Source of the DNA: Chaetoderma sp. LZ-2023a
Taxonomy: Eukaryota > Mollusca > Caudofoveata > Chaetodermatida > Chaetodermatidae
Reading direction: 5' to 3'
DNA length: 64,000 nt
NCBI GenBank assembly: GCA_034401795.1
Contig: CM067372.1
Span: 17,263,924-17,327,923, forward strand
The position numbers and the translations under genes are program-made. Shown in pieces: positions 30,640 to 44,189 of the stretch. How positions within the stretch are numbered: position 1 is the first letter of the stretch; each line of letters opens with the position of its first letter. The notes under the pieces are model-generated. The model saw nothing but the letters and a program-made list of their open reading frames with translations. It did not search any database and was not told the DNA's origin.

Positions 30640-32690
30640 AGGCAGACTTCAACTGTTCTTAAGCCAATGGGAACAGGTCGTTCGAGATTGTTTAGTCTGT
30701 CAATGGATAAGAAACGGCTACGAACCGGACTGGCTCATCCATCAATCGTTAGTTCCGTTAACATCGACTCCAATATGGACTCCTGTTCCAAGGGAATCCG
30801 ATCGTCTAGATGCCATTTGCTCAGAAATAGAATCACTTCATCAGAAGAATGCGATTCATCTAGTCCGCAATCAGTCATCTCTAGGCTTCTATTCGATGAT
30901 GTTTCTCGTTCCGAAACGTACCGGAGGTTGGAGACCAATTCTCAACCTCAAACCGTTGAACAAATTTATTCTTTCTCCCAAATTTCAGATGGAGACTGTG
31001 GCAGCGGTAATGACAGGGCTGAGAAAAGGCATGTTGGCAGTGTCGATAGAGCTGAAGGATGCTTATTTTCATATTCCAATGTCAATTCCTTTTCAGAAAT
31101 ACCTTCGCTTTGCTTTCCAAGACAATGTTTGGGAATTCAATGCGCTTCCGTTCGGCCTGACCACAGCACCGAGGGTCTTCACCAAAGTGGTTCTCGCCAT
31201 GACTTCTTTCCTTCGCAGGAGAAACATAGCTGTTCATACTTACATAGATGACTGGCTGCTAAAGGGGGGGGGGGAACCCAGTCACTCTGCGCAACAATCT
31301 GCAGGTAGTCCTAGCCTTATTAAAGGATCTAGGATGGATTGTGAATCTATAGAAATCAGAATTGACTCCATCCCAGGAGTTTCTTTATCTCAGAATCTTT
31401 TTCAATCTCGGGGACGGCGTAGCTTTTCCGGCGGAGAGCAGAGTCAAGAGCCTGATTGCAGTTTTGGAGTCGGTTTCTCTAGGAGCCTATCTGACGGCGC
31501 GCCAATTTCTCAGAATACTGGGTTTACTAGTATCTCTGGAGAAGGTGGTTCCATATGCGGCACTCAGGCCCAGGCCAATTCAGATGTATCTAATGTCGTT
31601 CTGGTCTCAGAGAACGGATCCGTTATCTCTGAGGATACCAGTGAAAGAACCATTGATATTCCACCTTCAGTGGTGGAAATCAGAACAGAATCTCCTGCGA
31701 GGTGTTCCTCTACAACCTCCCCAACCTCAGATGTCCATCTTCACAGATGCATCGACGACTGGTTGGGGAGCAGTATTGGACGATCAGTCAGTGTCAGGGG
31801 AATGGGATCGGATCAATGCGCAGAAACATATCAATGTTCTCGAACTATTAGCGGTGGTATTGGCACTTCGAATGTTTGAGAGTCTAATTCAAGACAAGAT
31901 TGTCCTAATAAGGACAGACAACTCAACAGTGGTGTCTTATTTGAACCGCCAAGGCGGGACGAGATCACCAGAGTTGTGTATGATGATTTGGAACCTTCTG
32001 CTGTGGTGCCAAGAGAGGAATGTTATTCTTCGGGCAGCACACATTCCAGGAAGATTGAACATCCTAGCGTATGCTCTCAGTCGAAGGATGGCTTGTCGTC
32101 CGACGGAATGGCAGCTCAACCAGTCGGTAGCGGAAGTTCTATTCAAACATTGGGGCAAGCCAAATGTCGACCTGTTTGCGATGAAACAAAACGCAAAGAT
32201 GGTCACTTACGTGTCATCGATCCCGGACCCGCTAGCTTTAGCAGTCGATGCACTGGCGATAAGTTGGAAGGGAATGTACGCGTATGCGTATCCTCCTACA
32301 ATTTTCATCCCAATAGTTCTGGCAAAGATAAGAGAGGGAATGTGCCAAGTGCTACTGATCGCCCCTTATTGGCCAGGCCGATCATGGTTTACGGATCTGC
32401 TGGACCTTCTGGTCTGCAATCCAATCCCTCTTCCAGACAGAAGAGATCTAATATCTCAGAACAAGGGTCTGTACCTTCACGACAGACCAGAAATGTTCAA
32501 ATTGACTGCATGGATGTTATCAAGCAGCGTGCAATTGAGGGTGGCTTTTCTGAGCAAGCAGCGAAGTTTGTTGCTTCAGCCAGAAGAGGTTCAACCACGA
32601 AAACATATAATTATAGAATCAACAAATTTGCAGAGTGGTGTAAGGGAAGAGATATCAATCGCTTTTCTGAATCTGTTCAACATGTAGCAG
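30640..32690 (+). pseudogene. DIRS reverse transcriptase, RNase H and methyltransferase-like region
   Basis: RT motifs include FLVPKRTGGWRPILNLKPLN, ELKDAYFHIP, LPFGLTTAPRVF and the catalytic YIDD. RNase H shows IFTDASTTGWGAVL, ELLAVVLAL and RTDNSTVVSYL. The following stretch (PNVDLFAMKQNAK, AYPPTIFIPIVLAKI, LIAPYWPGRSWF) corresponds in position to the methyltransferase-like domain of DIRS1-type elements. The region is broken. It overlaps the end of gag and the start of the recombinase region, as usual in this group. Confidence 0.85.
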
Positions 32691-33535
32691 ATTTTATCTG
32701 TCATTTATACGAAGTTGACAAACTTGTACCTTCAACCCTAGCAGCATATAAGTCTGCATTAGCTTCAGTCATTCCCAGTCTGGCCATTGAAGGAGTGGAG
32801 AATGACACCTTGAATTAAGTTATTAAAGGAATGAGCAATCTGCGACCTAGACAGCCAATTCCTATCCCAGCATGGAATCTATCTCTTGTTCTACAGGTTT
32901 TAGGGCATGCTCCCTTTGAACCAATTGGATCTATAGACATTAAACTGTTAACTATTAAATCAGTTTTCTTGGTTGCAGCAGCGTCGGCGAGAAAGAGAAG
33001 CGAAATACATGCGCTTTCTGCCGAACAAGACCGTTTTGTCGTCACGGGTGAAGGTTTAAGACTACTTCCACGTCTTTGTTTCCTGGCAAAGAATCAGTCA
33101 CTTAAATATCCAGGACAGCCGATCAATTTGCCAAGTTTAACTAGACATGACCCAAACTCTTCTGCTTGGTGTCCTGTCAGATGTCTGAAAATGTATAAGA
33201 AACGTACTGAGGAGTGGAGAGATGACCCGAAATCTCTGTGGTTATGTCTCAAAGCTCCTCATTTACGCGCCTCGAAAGATACTATTTCTCGTTGGATAGT
33301 TGGCGCTATTCAGATGTCGCACAAAATCGCTACAGGAAAGCAGATTGATCGTGCGAATGCCCATCAGGTCCGAGCACTAGCAGCATCATCGGCCCTTTAT
33401 ACGGGTGTCTCATTAGAGGAGTTGATGTCTGTAGCACAATGGCATGCCGAGTCATCATTCACTGATTTCTACCTTCGCGACATCCCCAGCGCACTTAATC
33501 CGGTAGCCGTCGCCAATTTATCGAATCTAAACTAA
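32540..33535 (+). pseudogene. DIRS tyrosine recombinase region
   Basis: N-terminal SAM-like part (TTKTYNYRINKFAEWCKG) followed by a catalytic part with Arg in ASARKRSEIHAL, the HQVRALAASSAL box and Tyr in SSFTDFYLRD. This is the usual order of the R-HxxR-Y family. It is the integration enzyme that replaces a DDE integrase in DIRS elements and explains the lack of target duplication. Region broken. Confidence 0.85.
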
Positions 33536-34141
33536 GCCACATCCGACCACTACTTCGCACACATCACAAAGTCTTCCACTTACACTGAACAATGGCTATG
33601 CACATGACTTGAGTACGACCGTGGATTGGGCCGAGCTCCTGTGATGAACAAGAAAAGATCAAGCACTCAAAATGGTGAGTGTTTTCATTAATTAAGTGAC
33701 TATAAAAATATATTTACTTACAGTCGAAATACCAGACTGCTTAGGTAAATAGTCTGGTACAAGAGTATACTTATCCTCTCAAACAGACATTAGACTCATT
33801 CCAATTTGAAAATCTAATCGATATACTGATATTTTTTCAAAATTAGTAGTTGTAGTAGCTTCTTTGCACTCTACTGGACTGCCCTAGCTGAGACTTGGGG
33901 CTGACATGGGTCTGGTGGGTGTTGCATCCCCATTGACAGCCCTCTGAATTTTGTGCGGACAAAAGAGGGGGGAGCGCGGTCTAGACCATGGAAGTTTAGC
34001 ACTCTATGAGTCAGATGGCAGAACCCAAGCGTATGCCAGGGTTCTAGTCTCTTCACAACCTTCTCTGTTGGATGGTAGATGAGTGCTGGTTCGAGCCTCA
34101 CCTCCTCCCACCGGTATTTCCTGGCTGTCGAAATCCGGAGT

Positions 34142-34246
34142 TTATCATAATAGTACATCTGGTAAGTATTATTCGAAGTAGAATCAAAAAAGCATCCGCT
34201 TTTGTTTCTACGAGAATTCTTAATACTTACCAGATGTACTATGGCC
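34142..34246 (+). repeat. DIRS internal complementary region
   Basis: Contains the complements of both element ends fused head to tail: ...ATTATTCGAAGTAGA + AT + CAAAAAAGCATCCGC... This is the template expected for circle closure in DIRS elements and marks the exact ends of the element. Confidence 0.9.
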
Positions 34247-34307
34247 CTACCTCAGCCGCCCCGCTGAGGTGAGGCTGAGCTGCTTTCGCTGTTTGTTAAG
34301 GCAAATA

Positions 34308-34508
34308 TAAGACGAATCTGACTGTGATTGGGAGTTGACTCGGTGCCTGCGGCTATGGTAATTCCCGGACACAGTATGGGCAGGACCAGGAGAGTGCGGA
34401 GTTTTAATTGTTTATTTTGAGCTAGACTAGATAATAGACATTATCATAATAGTACATCTGGTAAGTATTAAGAATTCTCATAGAAACAAAAGCGGATGCT
34501 TTTTTGAT
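34308..34508 (-). repeat. DIRS right inverted terminal repeat
   Basis: Inverse of the left repeat, then a right-end-specific piece ending GCGGATGCTTTTTTGAT. Confidence 0.9.
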
Positions 34509-37500
34509 ACACTATGACATCACAATACTATATGACACTGCTATACACTGATATCACAATACACTGGCATCACAATACACTATGATATCACAATACACTA
34601 GGGCATCACAATACACTGTGATATCACACTACAGTATGACATCACAATAGACTATAACATCACAATACAGTATGACATCACAATACACTGTGATATCACA
34701 ATACACTCTGCTATCACAATACACTATGACATCACAATACACTATGAGATCAGAATACACTATGACATCACAATACACTGACACCACACTACACTATGAC
34801 ATCACAATACGCTATAATATCACAATACACTGTGATATCACAATACACTGGCATCAATACACTATGATATCACAATACACTATGATATCACAATACAGTA
34901 TGACATCACAATACACTATGGCATCACAATACACTGTGATATCACAATACACTATGACATCAGAATACACTATGAGATCACAATACATTATGACACTTCT
35001 ATACACTGATATCACAATACACTGGCATCACAATACACTATGATATCACAATACACAATGGCATCACAATACACTGGTATCTCACTACACTATGACATCA
35101 CAATAGACTATAACATCACAATACAGTATTACATCACAATACACTGTGATATCACAATGCACTGATATCACAATACACTCTGATATCACAATACACTATA
35201 ATATCACATTACACTGAAAATCACAATAGACTGATATCATAATACACTATGATATCACAATACACTATGACATCACAATACACTGACATCACAATAGACT
35301 ATAACATCACAATACAGTATGACATCACAATACACTATGACATCACACTACAGTATGACATCACAATAGACTATAACATCACAATACAGTATGACATCAC
35401 AATACACTATGATATCACAATACACTATGGCATCACAATACACTGTGATATCACAATACACTATGTCATCACAATACACTGATATCACAATACACTATGG
35501 CATCACAATACACTATGATATCACAATGCTCTATAATATCACAATACACTGATATCACAACACACTGGCATCACAATACACTATGATATCACAATACACT
35601 ATGATATTACAATACACTGTGATATCACAATACACTATGGCATCACAATACACTGATATCACAATACGCTATGGCATCACAATACACTATGATATCACAA
35701 TACACAATGATATTACAATACGCTATAATATCACAATACACTATAATATCACAATACAGTATGACATCACAATACACTATGGCATCACAATACACTGTGA
35801 TATCACAATACACTGTGATATCACAATACACTATGGCATCACAATACACTGATATCACAATACACTATGGCATCACAATACACTGATATCACAATACGCT
35901 ATAATATCACAATACACTATGACATCACAATACACTGGCATCACAATACACTGTGATATCACAATACACTATGACATCAGAATACACTATGAGAGCACAA
36001 TACATTATGACACTTCTATACACTGATATCACAATACACTGGAATCACAATACACTATGATATCACAATGCACAATGGCATCACAATACACTGGTATCGC
36101 ACTACACTATGACATCACAATAGACTATAACATCACAATACAGTATGACATCACAATACACTGTGATATCACAATGCACTGATATCACAATACACTGATA
36201 TCACAATACACTATAATATCACAATACACTGAAAATCACAATACACTATGACATCACAGACTATAACATCACAATACAGTATGACATCACAATACACTAT
36301 GATATCACAATACACTGTGATATCACAATACACTATGACATCACAATACACTATGGCATCACAATACACTGTGATATCACAATACAGTATGGCATCACAA
36401 TAGACTATAACATCACAATACAGTATGACATCACAATACACTATGATATCACTACACTATGGCATCACAATACACTGTGATATCACAATATACTATGTCA
36501 TCACAATACACTGATATCACAATACACTATGGCGTCACAATACACTGATATCACAATACACTATGGCATCACAATGCACTATGATATCACAATGCTCTAT
36601 AATATCACAATACACTGATATCACAACACACTGGCATTACAATACACTATGATATTACAATACACTGTGATATCACAATACACTATGGCATCACAATACA
36701 CTGATATCACAATACACTATGGCATCACAATACACTGATATTACAATACACTGTGATATCACAATACACTGATATCACAATACACTATGGCATCACAATA
36801 CACTATGATATCACAATACACTATGATATCACAATACGCTATAATATCACAATACACTATAATATCACAATACAGTATGACATCACAATACACTGGCATC
36901 ACAATACACTATGATATTACAATACACTATGACATCAGAATACACTATGAGATCACAATACACTGATATTACAATACACTATGACATCAGAATACACTAT
37001 GGCATCACAATACACTATGATATTACAATACACTATGACATCAGAATACACTATGATATCACAATACACTATGACATCACAATACACTGACATCACAATA
37101 GACTATAACATCACAATACAGTATGACATCACAATACACTATGACATCACACTACAGTATGACATCACAATAGACTATAACATCACAATACAGTATGACA
37201 TCACAATACACTATGATATCACAATACACTATGGCATCACAATACACTGTGATATCACAATACACTATGTCATCACAATACACTGATATCACAATACACT
37301 ATGGCATCACAATACACTATGATATCACAATGCTCTATAATATCACAATACACTGATATCACAACACACTGGCATCACAATACACTATGATATCACAATA
37401 CACTATGATATTACAATACACTGTGATATCACAATACACTATGGCATCACAATACACTGATATCACAATACACTATGGCATCACAATACACTATGATATC

Positions 37501-40500
37501 ACAATACACAATGATATCACAATACGCTATAATATCACAATACACTATAATATCACAATACAGTATGACATCACAATACACTATGGCATCACAATACACT
37601 GTGATATCACAATACACTGTGATATCACAATACACTATGACATCACAATACACTGATATCACAATACACTATGGCATCACAATACACTGATATCACAATA
37701 CGCTATAATATCACAATACACTATGACATCACAATACACTGGCATCACAATACACTATGACATCAGAATACACTATGAGAGCACAATACATTATGACACT
37801 TCTATACACTGATATCACAATACACTGGAATCACAATACACTATGATATCACAATACACAATGGCATCACAATACACTGGTATCGCACTACACTATGACA
37901 TCACAATAGACTATAACATCACAATACAGTATGACATCACAATACACTGTGATATCACAATGCACTGATATCACAATACACTCTGATATCACAATACACT
38001 ATAATATCACAATACACTGAAAATCACAATACGCTGATATCTCAATACACTATGATATCACAATACACTATGACATCACAATACACTATGACATCACATT
38101 AGACTATAACATCACAATACAGTATGACATCACAATACACTATGATATCACAATACACTATGACATCACAATACACTATGGCATCACAATACACTGTGAT
38201 ATCACAATACAGTATGGCATCACAATAGACTATAACATCACAATACAGTATGACATCACAATACACTATGATATCACTACACTATGGCATCACAATACAC
38301 TGTGATATCACAATATACTATGTCATCACAATACACTGATATCACAATACACTATGGCGTCACAATACACTGATATCACAATACACTATGGCATCACAAT
38401 ACACTATGATATCACAATGCTCTATAATATCACAATACACTGATATCACAACACACTGGCATTACAATACACTATGATATTACAATACACTGTGATATCA
38501 CAATACACTATGGCATCACAATACACTGATATCACAATACACTATGGCATCACAATACACTGATATTACAATACACTGTGATATCACAATACACTATGGC
38601 ATCACAATACACTGATATCACAATACACTATGGCATCACAATACACTATGATATCACAATACACTATGATATCACAATACGCTATAATATCACAATACAC
38701 TATAATATCACAATACAGTATGGCATCACAATACACTATGATATTACAATACACTATGACATCAGAATACACTATGAGATCACAATACACTGATATTACA
38801 ATACACTATGACATCAGAATACACTATGGCATCACAATACACTATGATATTACAATACACTATGACATCAGAATACACTATGAGATCACAATAAATTATG
38901 ACACAAAAGCAGATGCTTTTTTGATACACTATGACATCACAATACTATATGACACTGCTATACACTGATATCACAATACACTGGCATCACAATACACTAT
39001 GATATCACAATACACTATGGCATCACAATGCACTGTGATATCACAATACACTCTGATATCACAATACACTATGACATCACAATACACTATGAGATCAGAA
39101 TACACTATGACATCACACTACACTATGACATCACAATACGCTATAATATCACAATACACTGTGATATCACAATACACTATGGCATCAATACACTATGATA
39201 TCACAATACACTATGGCATCACAATACACTATGACATCACAATACACTGTGATATCACAATACACGATGATATCAGAATACAGTATGACATCACAATACA
39301 GTATGACATCACAATACACTATGATATCACAATACACTATAACATCACAATACAGTATGACATCACAATACACTGTGATATCACAATACACTGATATCAC
39401 TATACACTATAATATCACAATACACTGAAAATCACAATACACTGATATCATAATACACTATGATATCACAATACACTATGACATCACAATACACTATGAC
39501 ATCACATTAGACTATAACATCACAATACAGTATGACATCACAATACACTATGATATCCAAATACACTGTGATATCACAATACACTATGACATCACAATAC
39601 ACTATGGCATCACAATACACTGTGATATCACAATACAGTATGGCATCACAATACACTGTGATATCACAATACACTATGGCATCACAATACACTGATATCA
39701 CAATACACTATGGCATCACAATACACTATGATATCACAATACACTATAATATCACAATACACTATACTATCACAATACAGTATGACATCACAATACACTA
39801 TGGCATCACAATACACTGATATCACAATACACTATGGCATCACAATACACTATGATATCACAATACACTATGATATCACAATACACTATGATATCACAAT
39901 ACGCTATAATATCACAATACGCTATGATATCACAATACACTATGACATCACAATAAACTATGGCATCACAATACACTGATATCACAATACACCATGACAG
40001 AATATACTATGAGATCAGAATACACTATGACATCACAATACACTATGACATCACACTACACTATGATATCACAATACACTATGACATCACAATACAGTAT
40101 GACATCACAACACGCTATGACATCACAAAACACTGATATCACAATACAGTATGACATCACAATACACTGTGATATCACAATACACGATGATATCAGAATA
40201 CAGTATGACATCACAATACAGTATGACATCACAATACAGTATGACATCATAATACACGATGATATCAGAATACACTATGACATCACAATACAGTATGACA
40301 TCATAATACAGTATGACATCACAATACAGTATGACAGCACAATACACGATAATATCAGAATACACTATGACATCACAATACAGTATGACATCACAATACA
40401 GTATGGCATCAGAATACAGTATGACATCACAATACAATATGACATCACCATACAGTATGACATCACAATACATGATGATATCAGAATACACTATGACATC

Positions 40501-40705
40501 ACAATACAGTATGACATCACCATACAGTATGACATCACAATACATGATGATATCAGAATACACTATGATATCACAATACAGTATGACATCACAATACAGT
40601 ATGACATCACAATACATGATGATATCAGAATACACTATGATATCACAATACAGTATGACATCAGAATACAGTATGACATCACAATACAGTATGACATCAC
40701 AATAA
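34509..40705. repeat. TGACATCAC / TGATATCAC satellite (16-19-bp units, ~6.2 kb)
   Basis: Units such as ACACTATGACATCACAAT, with GATATC, GGCATC and CAGTATGAC variants. Higher-order blocks of about 1.8 kb are visible: 35583-35890 recurs at 37387-37690, and 36627 onward at 38452 onward. The last ~0.7 kb switches to CAGTATGACATCACAATA units. Open frames of up to 244 codons (Tyr/Ile/Thr repeats) are artefacts. Confidence 0.96.
38902..39060. repeat. Duplicated DIRS right end inside the satellite
   Basis: About 22 bp of the DIRS terminus (ACAAAAGCAGATGCTTTTTT) with its flank (GATACACTATGACATCAC, then ACTATATGACACTGC) repeats 34487-34640 at a distance of 4417 bp. It was copied with the satellite after the insertion. 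Confidence 0.85.
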
Positions 40706-41570
40706 TCAAATACATGCATGTTATCTGACATCATAATCAAATACACCACATGTTAGCTGATGTCACACTCAAATACGTTGTATGTTAGCTGATGTCACAA
40801 TCAAATGCGTTGCATGTTAGCTGATGTCACAATCAAATATGTAATATGGTAGCTAATGTCACAATCAAATACATCGTATGTTAGCTGACGTCACAATCAA
40901 ATACGTCGTATGTTAGCTGACATCATAATCAAATACATTGTATGTTAGCTGACGTCATAATCAAATACATTGTATGTTAGCTGACGTCATAATCAAATAC
41001 ATCATATGGTAGCTGACGTCATAATCAAATACATCGTATGTTAGCTGACGTCATAAGCAAATATGTCGTATGGTAGCTGATGTCATAATCAAACACATCG
41101 TATGTTAGCTGATGTCATAATCAAATACATCGTATGTTAGCTGACGTCATAATCAAATACATCCTATGTTAGCTGACGTCATAATCAAATACATCGTATG
41201 TTAGCTGACATCATAATCAAATACGTCGTATGTTAGCTGACGTCATAATCAAATACGTCATATGTTAGCTGACTTCATAATCAAACACATCGTATGTTAG
41301 CTGATGTCATAATCAAATACATCGTATGTTAGCTGACGTCATAATCAAATACGTCATATGTTAGCTGACTTCATAATCAAACACATCGTATGTTAGCTGA
41401 CGTCATAATCAAATACATTGTATGTTAGCTGACGTCATAATCAAATACATCGTATGTTAGCTGACGTCATAATCAAATACATCGTATGTTAGCTGATGTC
41501 ATAATCAAATACATCGTATGTTAGCTGACATCATAATCAAATACATTGTATGTTAGCTGATGTCATAATC
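40706..41570. repeat. 32-bp array with TGACGTCA palindromes, ~27 units
   Basis: The unit reads GTTAGCTGACGTCATAATC then AAATACATCGTAT. About 12 units hold the full CRE/ATF palindrome TGACGTCA. Others have TGATGTCA or TGACATCA, and ACATCGTATG alternates with ACATTGTATG and ACATCATATG. Confidence 0.94.
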
Positions 41571-41654
41571 ACAATGAAGTAGCTCCATCATGAAAATTGT
41601 AGGTCTCAGAAAAGTGGACGAATTGCATATCTTTGATGTATTTACAATATAATA

Positions 41655-41885
41655 AACATTTTGTTTAATATTTTGAAACTAAATAGACTGAGCGGTGTCT
41701 GTTGCTTCCACTAAAGGTACTTTCCAAATATTCAACAGCTTATCGCTATAGTTACCTTGAAAGTTAGAATCTTGGAATTCAGGTTTCAAATCGATTCCAA
41801 TCCATGCACAAAATGGCTGAAGCTTATCGAGAAATGGACCAGGCATAGCTCGAGATGCATTTCTCTATTGTTCTCGCGCATGGTA
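41655..41885 (-). repeat. Dispersed element with hairpin copy 8 (reverse orientation)
   Basis: Arms AATATTTTGAAACTAAATAG / CCAAATATTCAACAG at 41668-41738, followed by GGAATTCAGGTTTCAAATCG and GACCAGGCATAGCTCGAGAT, the linker and pre-array segment of the family in reverse order. Confidence 0.6.
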
Positions 41886-42012
41886 GAAGGATCTTGCACT
41901 TAGGTCTTTCCGTCTGCGTCTATGAAACTAGCAAGACAATTTGACCTCAATTTTAACACTACTGGATGTACCAAGGATCTAGGTTTGGCCCTTGGTGGTG
42001 ATCCAAGGATTT

Positions 42013-42240
42013 TAAAATGGAATGGCAAGGCTTCATCTCTGACTGTTCTTGTTTTATATAAAATGGAATGCGTCTTCAATCTCTGACTGTTCTTGTTTTA
42101 TATAAAATGGAATGAGTCTTCAATCTCTGACTGTTCTTGCTTTATATAAAATGGAATGCGTCTTCAATCTCTGACTGTTCTTGCTTTATATAAAATGGAA
42201 TGAGTCTTCAATCTCTGATTTCTTGTTTTATATAAAGTAA
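42013..42240. repeat. 44-bp tandem repeat, ~5 units
   Basis: The unit holds AAAATGGAATG(C/A)GTCTTC, AATCTCTGACTGTTCTTG and TTTTATAT. Flanking 41886-42012 and 42241-42430 show nothing recognisable. Confidence 0.9.
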
Positions 42241-42429
42241 ACAATATTGAATTCCCGCTGATTAACATTTTACTAAATTAATCGCCTACTTAACAGGCAA
42301 CAATTCTAAGTCAAATTTCTCCTAAATCAACAACAAGTGTGACTTGTATTGAAAGGTTAATGCTCCATGACACAATTTTCAATGAAATTGAACATCTGAA
42401 AATGGGGGATGACATTTCAGCCATCTCAT

Positions 42430-42471
42430 AAACATCTAGCCACATGTACAGCAGTTCAGCTGTCACTTATG
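42430..42471. repeat. Left end of the 41-bp minisatellite
   Basis: AAACATCTAGCCACATGTAC and CAGCTGTCACTTATG match units of the array that continues at 44511 beyond the hAT-like element. Confidence 0.7.
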
Positions 42472-42794
42472 TAGGCCTGGGGTCAGTTACATTTAAATGT
42501 AACTAGTTACAGTTACATTGCACTATGTCAGTTACAGTTTGTTGAGCAATGTAACTAGTTACATTTCAGCTTGCATAATGTAACTAAAGTTACATTTCAG
42601 ATACATTAGTTACTTTGACTGATAATTATTATGAAGGACTATGTGAACATCAAGATCATCATAAAATGTGCAATGTAGTCAACCAAATTGAGATATATAG
42701 TAGAAACAAAAGAGCACTAACCACTGATATAATATACTCACAGAACTGAATCCATTTCAGATATAAAGTAGAATACTTGCTGAAAATTCTTTAA

Positions 42795-42862
42795 TAAATT
42801 TGACTGAATTTTGTTACTGTCACATGCAATAACAAATTTTAATCAAGCAGTTTCCAAAATAA
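42795..42862. repeat. Eroded hairpin element copy
   Basis: AATTTGACTGAATTTTGTTA and the inverted AATAACAAATTTTAATC keep a short stem; the outer arms have decayed. Confidence 0.45.
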
Positions 42863-42978
42863 TAAGATACTAGTTTAATTCCACAGCCTTTATAGATGTA
42901 CATATATATTTCTTCCTCTAACCCTTTCAACCCAGACATGCCATATAACAAACATTAATCTTATTGTAAGAAATAATT

Positions 42979-43069
42979 GGTTGAATATTTTGAAACTAAT
43001 TTGACTGAAAGCTTTGCTACCATAGGTATCAGCATTTTTCAGTGAAATTAGTTTCAAAGTGTTCAACAG
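42979..43069. repeat. Hairpin element copy 9
   Basis: Arms GGTTGAATATTTTGAAAC / GTTTCAAAGTGTTCAACAG, centre with GCTTTGCTACCATAGGTATC. Confidence 0.75.
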
Positions 43070-43311
43070 ATTTCCGTAGAGCATTGACTTTCAATGACCA
43101 GATAATCCGCCATCTACCATGCCAGGGTAATATAACAGTTTCCCATTGAAATTAGCTTCCAAAAAGCTTTGATGTTTGCTTAATTTCAAATAGGAATTTA
43201 AATATTTTGGAAATAATTTATTACTTTCATTAGTTGCAATGACAAATTGATTCCGATCAGATAATCTGCTGAGTACTTTATACTTGCTACATTTGTAATT
43301 TACTTTCAAAA

Positions 43312-43366
43312 GCTTATGGCAGCAACAGTTCTTTCAGGTCAGATTAGTTTCAAAATGTTCAACAGC
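43312..43366. repeat. Hairpin element right half (copy 10)
   Basis: GGCAGCAACAGTTCTTTCAG then GATTAGTTTCAAAATGTTC and AACAG; left arm not found. Confidence 0.55.
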
Positions 43367-44189
43367 TTTCCAGTACACTAGTTTAATTCCACAGCCTTTA
43401 TGAATTCTGTCTGCTATACCAAAATGGTTGATGGCTTGACTTTTATCAATGGTATTGTCCTTTTATCTTTATCACCACACCTATGAGAATTGAATTTATC
43501 TTGTGTATAATTGCTGAGCAATGATGTTCTTAGCTGGCCTAATCAATAGTAGATAAAGAAAGGAACTGCACGCGGTTAACACATATTGTGGCGGATTTTA
43601 AATTTCTTTACAATTCAACATTTGCTGTTTTTAATCCTTTTAACCCTTTAACACTAAAGCTGGATAAAACAGCTTTTGCAGTGGTTTTGAGAAATGTCCA
43701 TTTTCAGACAAATATAAGATATTTTTTTTAATTTACCACTGGAATGACTGTCTTAATAACCAAGCTAATCATTTCAGTGGCAAATTTTCTAAAATAATTT
43801 TGTGGTTTGCAGATTGACATTTTCTATGAGAAAACTAGTTTATTTCAATAAATTTAATCTTTAAAAGGTAACGTTTAATTCTATAATGATTTAGTAAACA
43901 ACCTGTTTCTAAGCTACATTGTAGATTAATGTAAAAGCTGTATAAGATTTTGATTAAAGGTTGTTGTTGCCTGATGATGCAGCAATAACATTCAGAGTAT
44001 CACTGCTAAAATATCACATATACAGATATAGAGTGGGTTAACCCTTTAATGGGCAAGATTGGTCAAGAAATGTCTATTTTGTGGGCTACAAGATTCATAT
44101 TTGAAAATTTACCACTGAAATGACTGCCCCAATAATCAAAGCCAGTCATTACAATGGCAAATTTCTAAAATAAATATCACTGATGCTTG

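Larger units (their letters stand above)
27803..34508 (+). mobile_element. DIRS retrotransposon, nearly whole (6.7 kb)
   Basis: Parts in order: inverted terminal repeat, leader, gag-like frame, reverse transcriptase, RNase H, a methyltransferase-like stretch, tyrosine recombinase, internal complementary region, inverted terminal repeat. The lack of an integrase, inverted rather than direct terminal repeats and the internal complementary region identify the DIRS1-like group. There is no target duplication: the flanks join as GACATCAGA + AT + ACACTATG, a normal satellite unit. The element looks nearly whole with about two breaks and is relatively young, since its terminal repeats remain closely alike. 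Confidence 0.92.

Noticed and set aside
31362-32687. A separate host gene with RNase H similarity
   Set aside because: The motifs and position place it inside the DIRS element.
39994-40749. Open frames of up to 244 codons with Tyr/Ile/Thr repeats
   Set aside because: Translation of the 18-bp satellite units in both directions; no start or context.
34509-41570. Possible CRISPR-like array because of regular repeats
   Set aside because: There are no unique spacers of constant length, the units are contiguous, and the host is a eukaryote.
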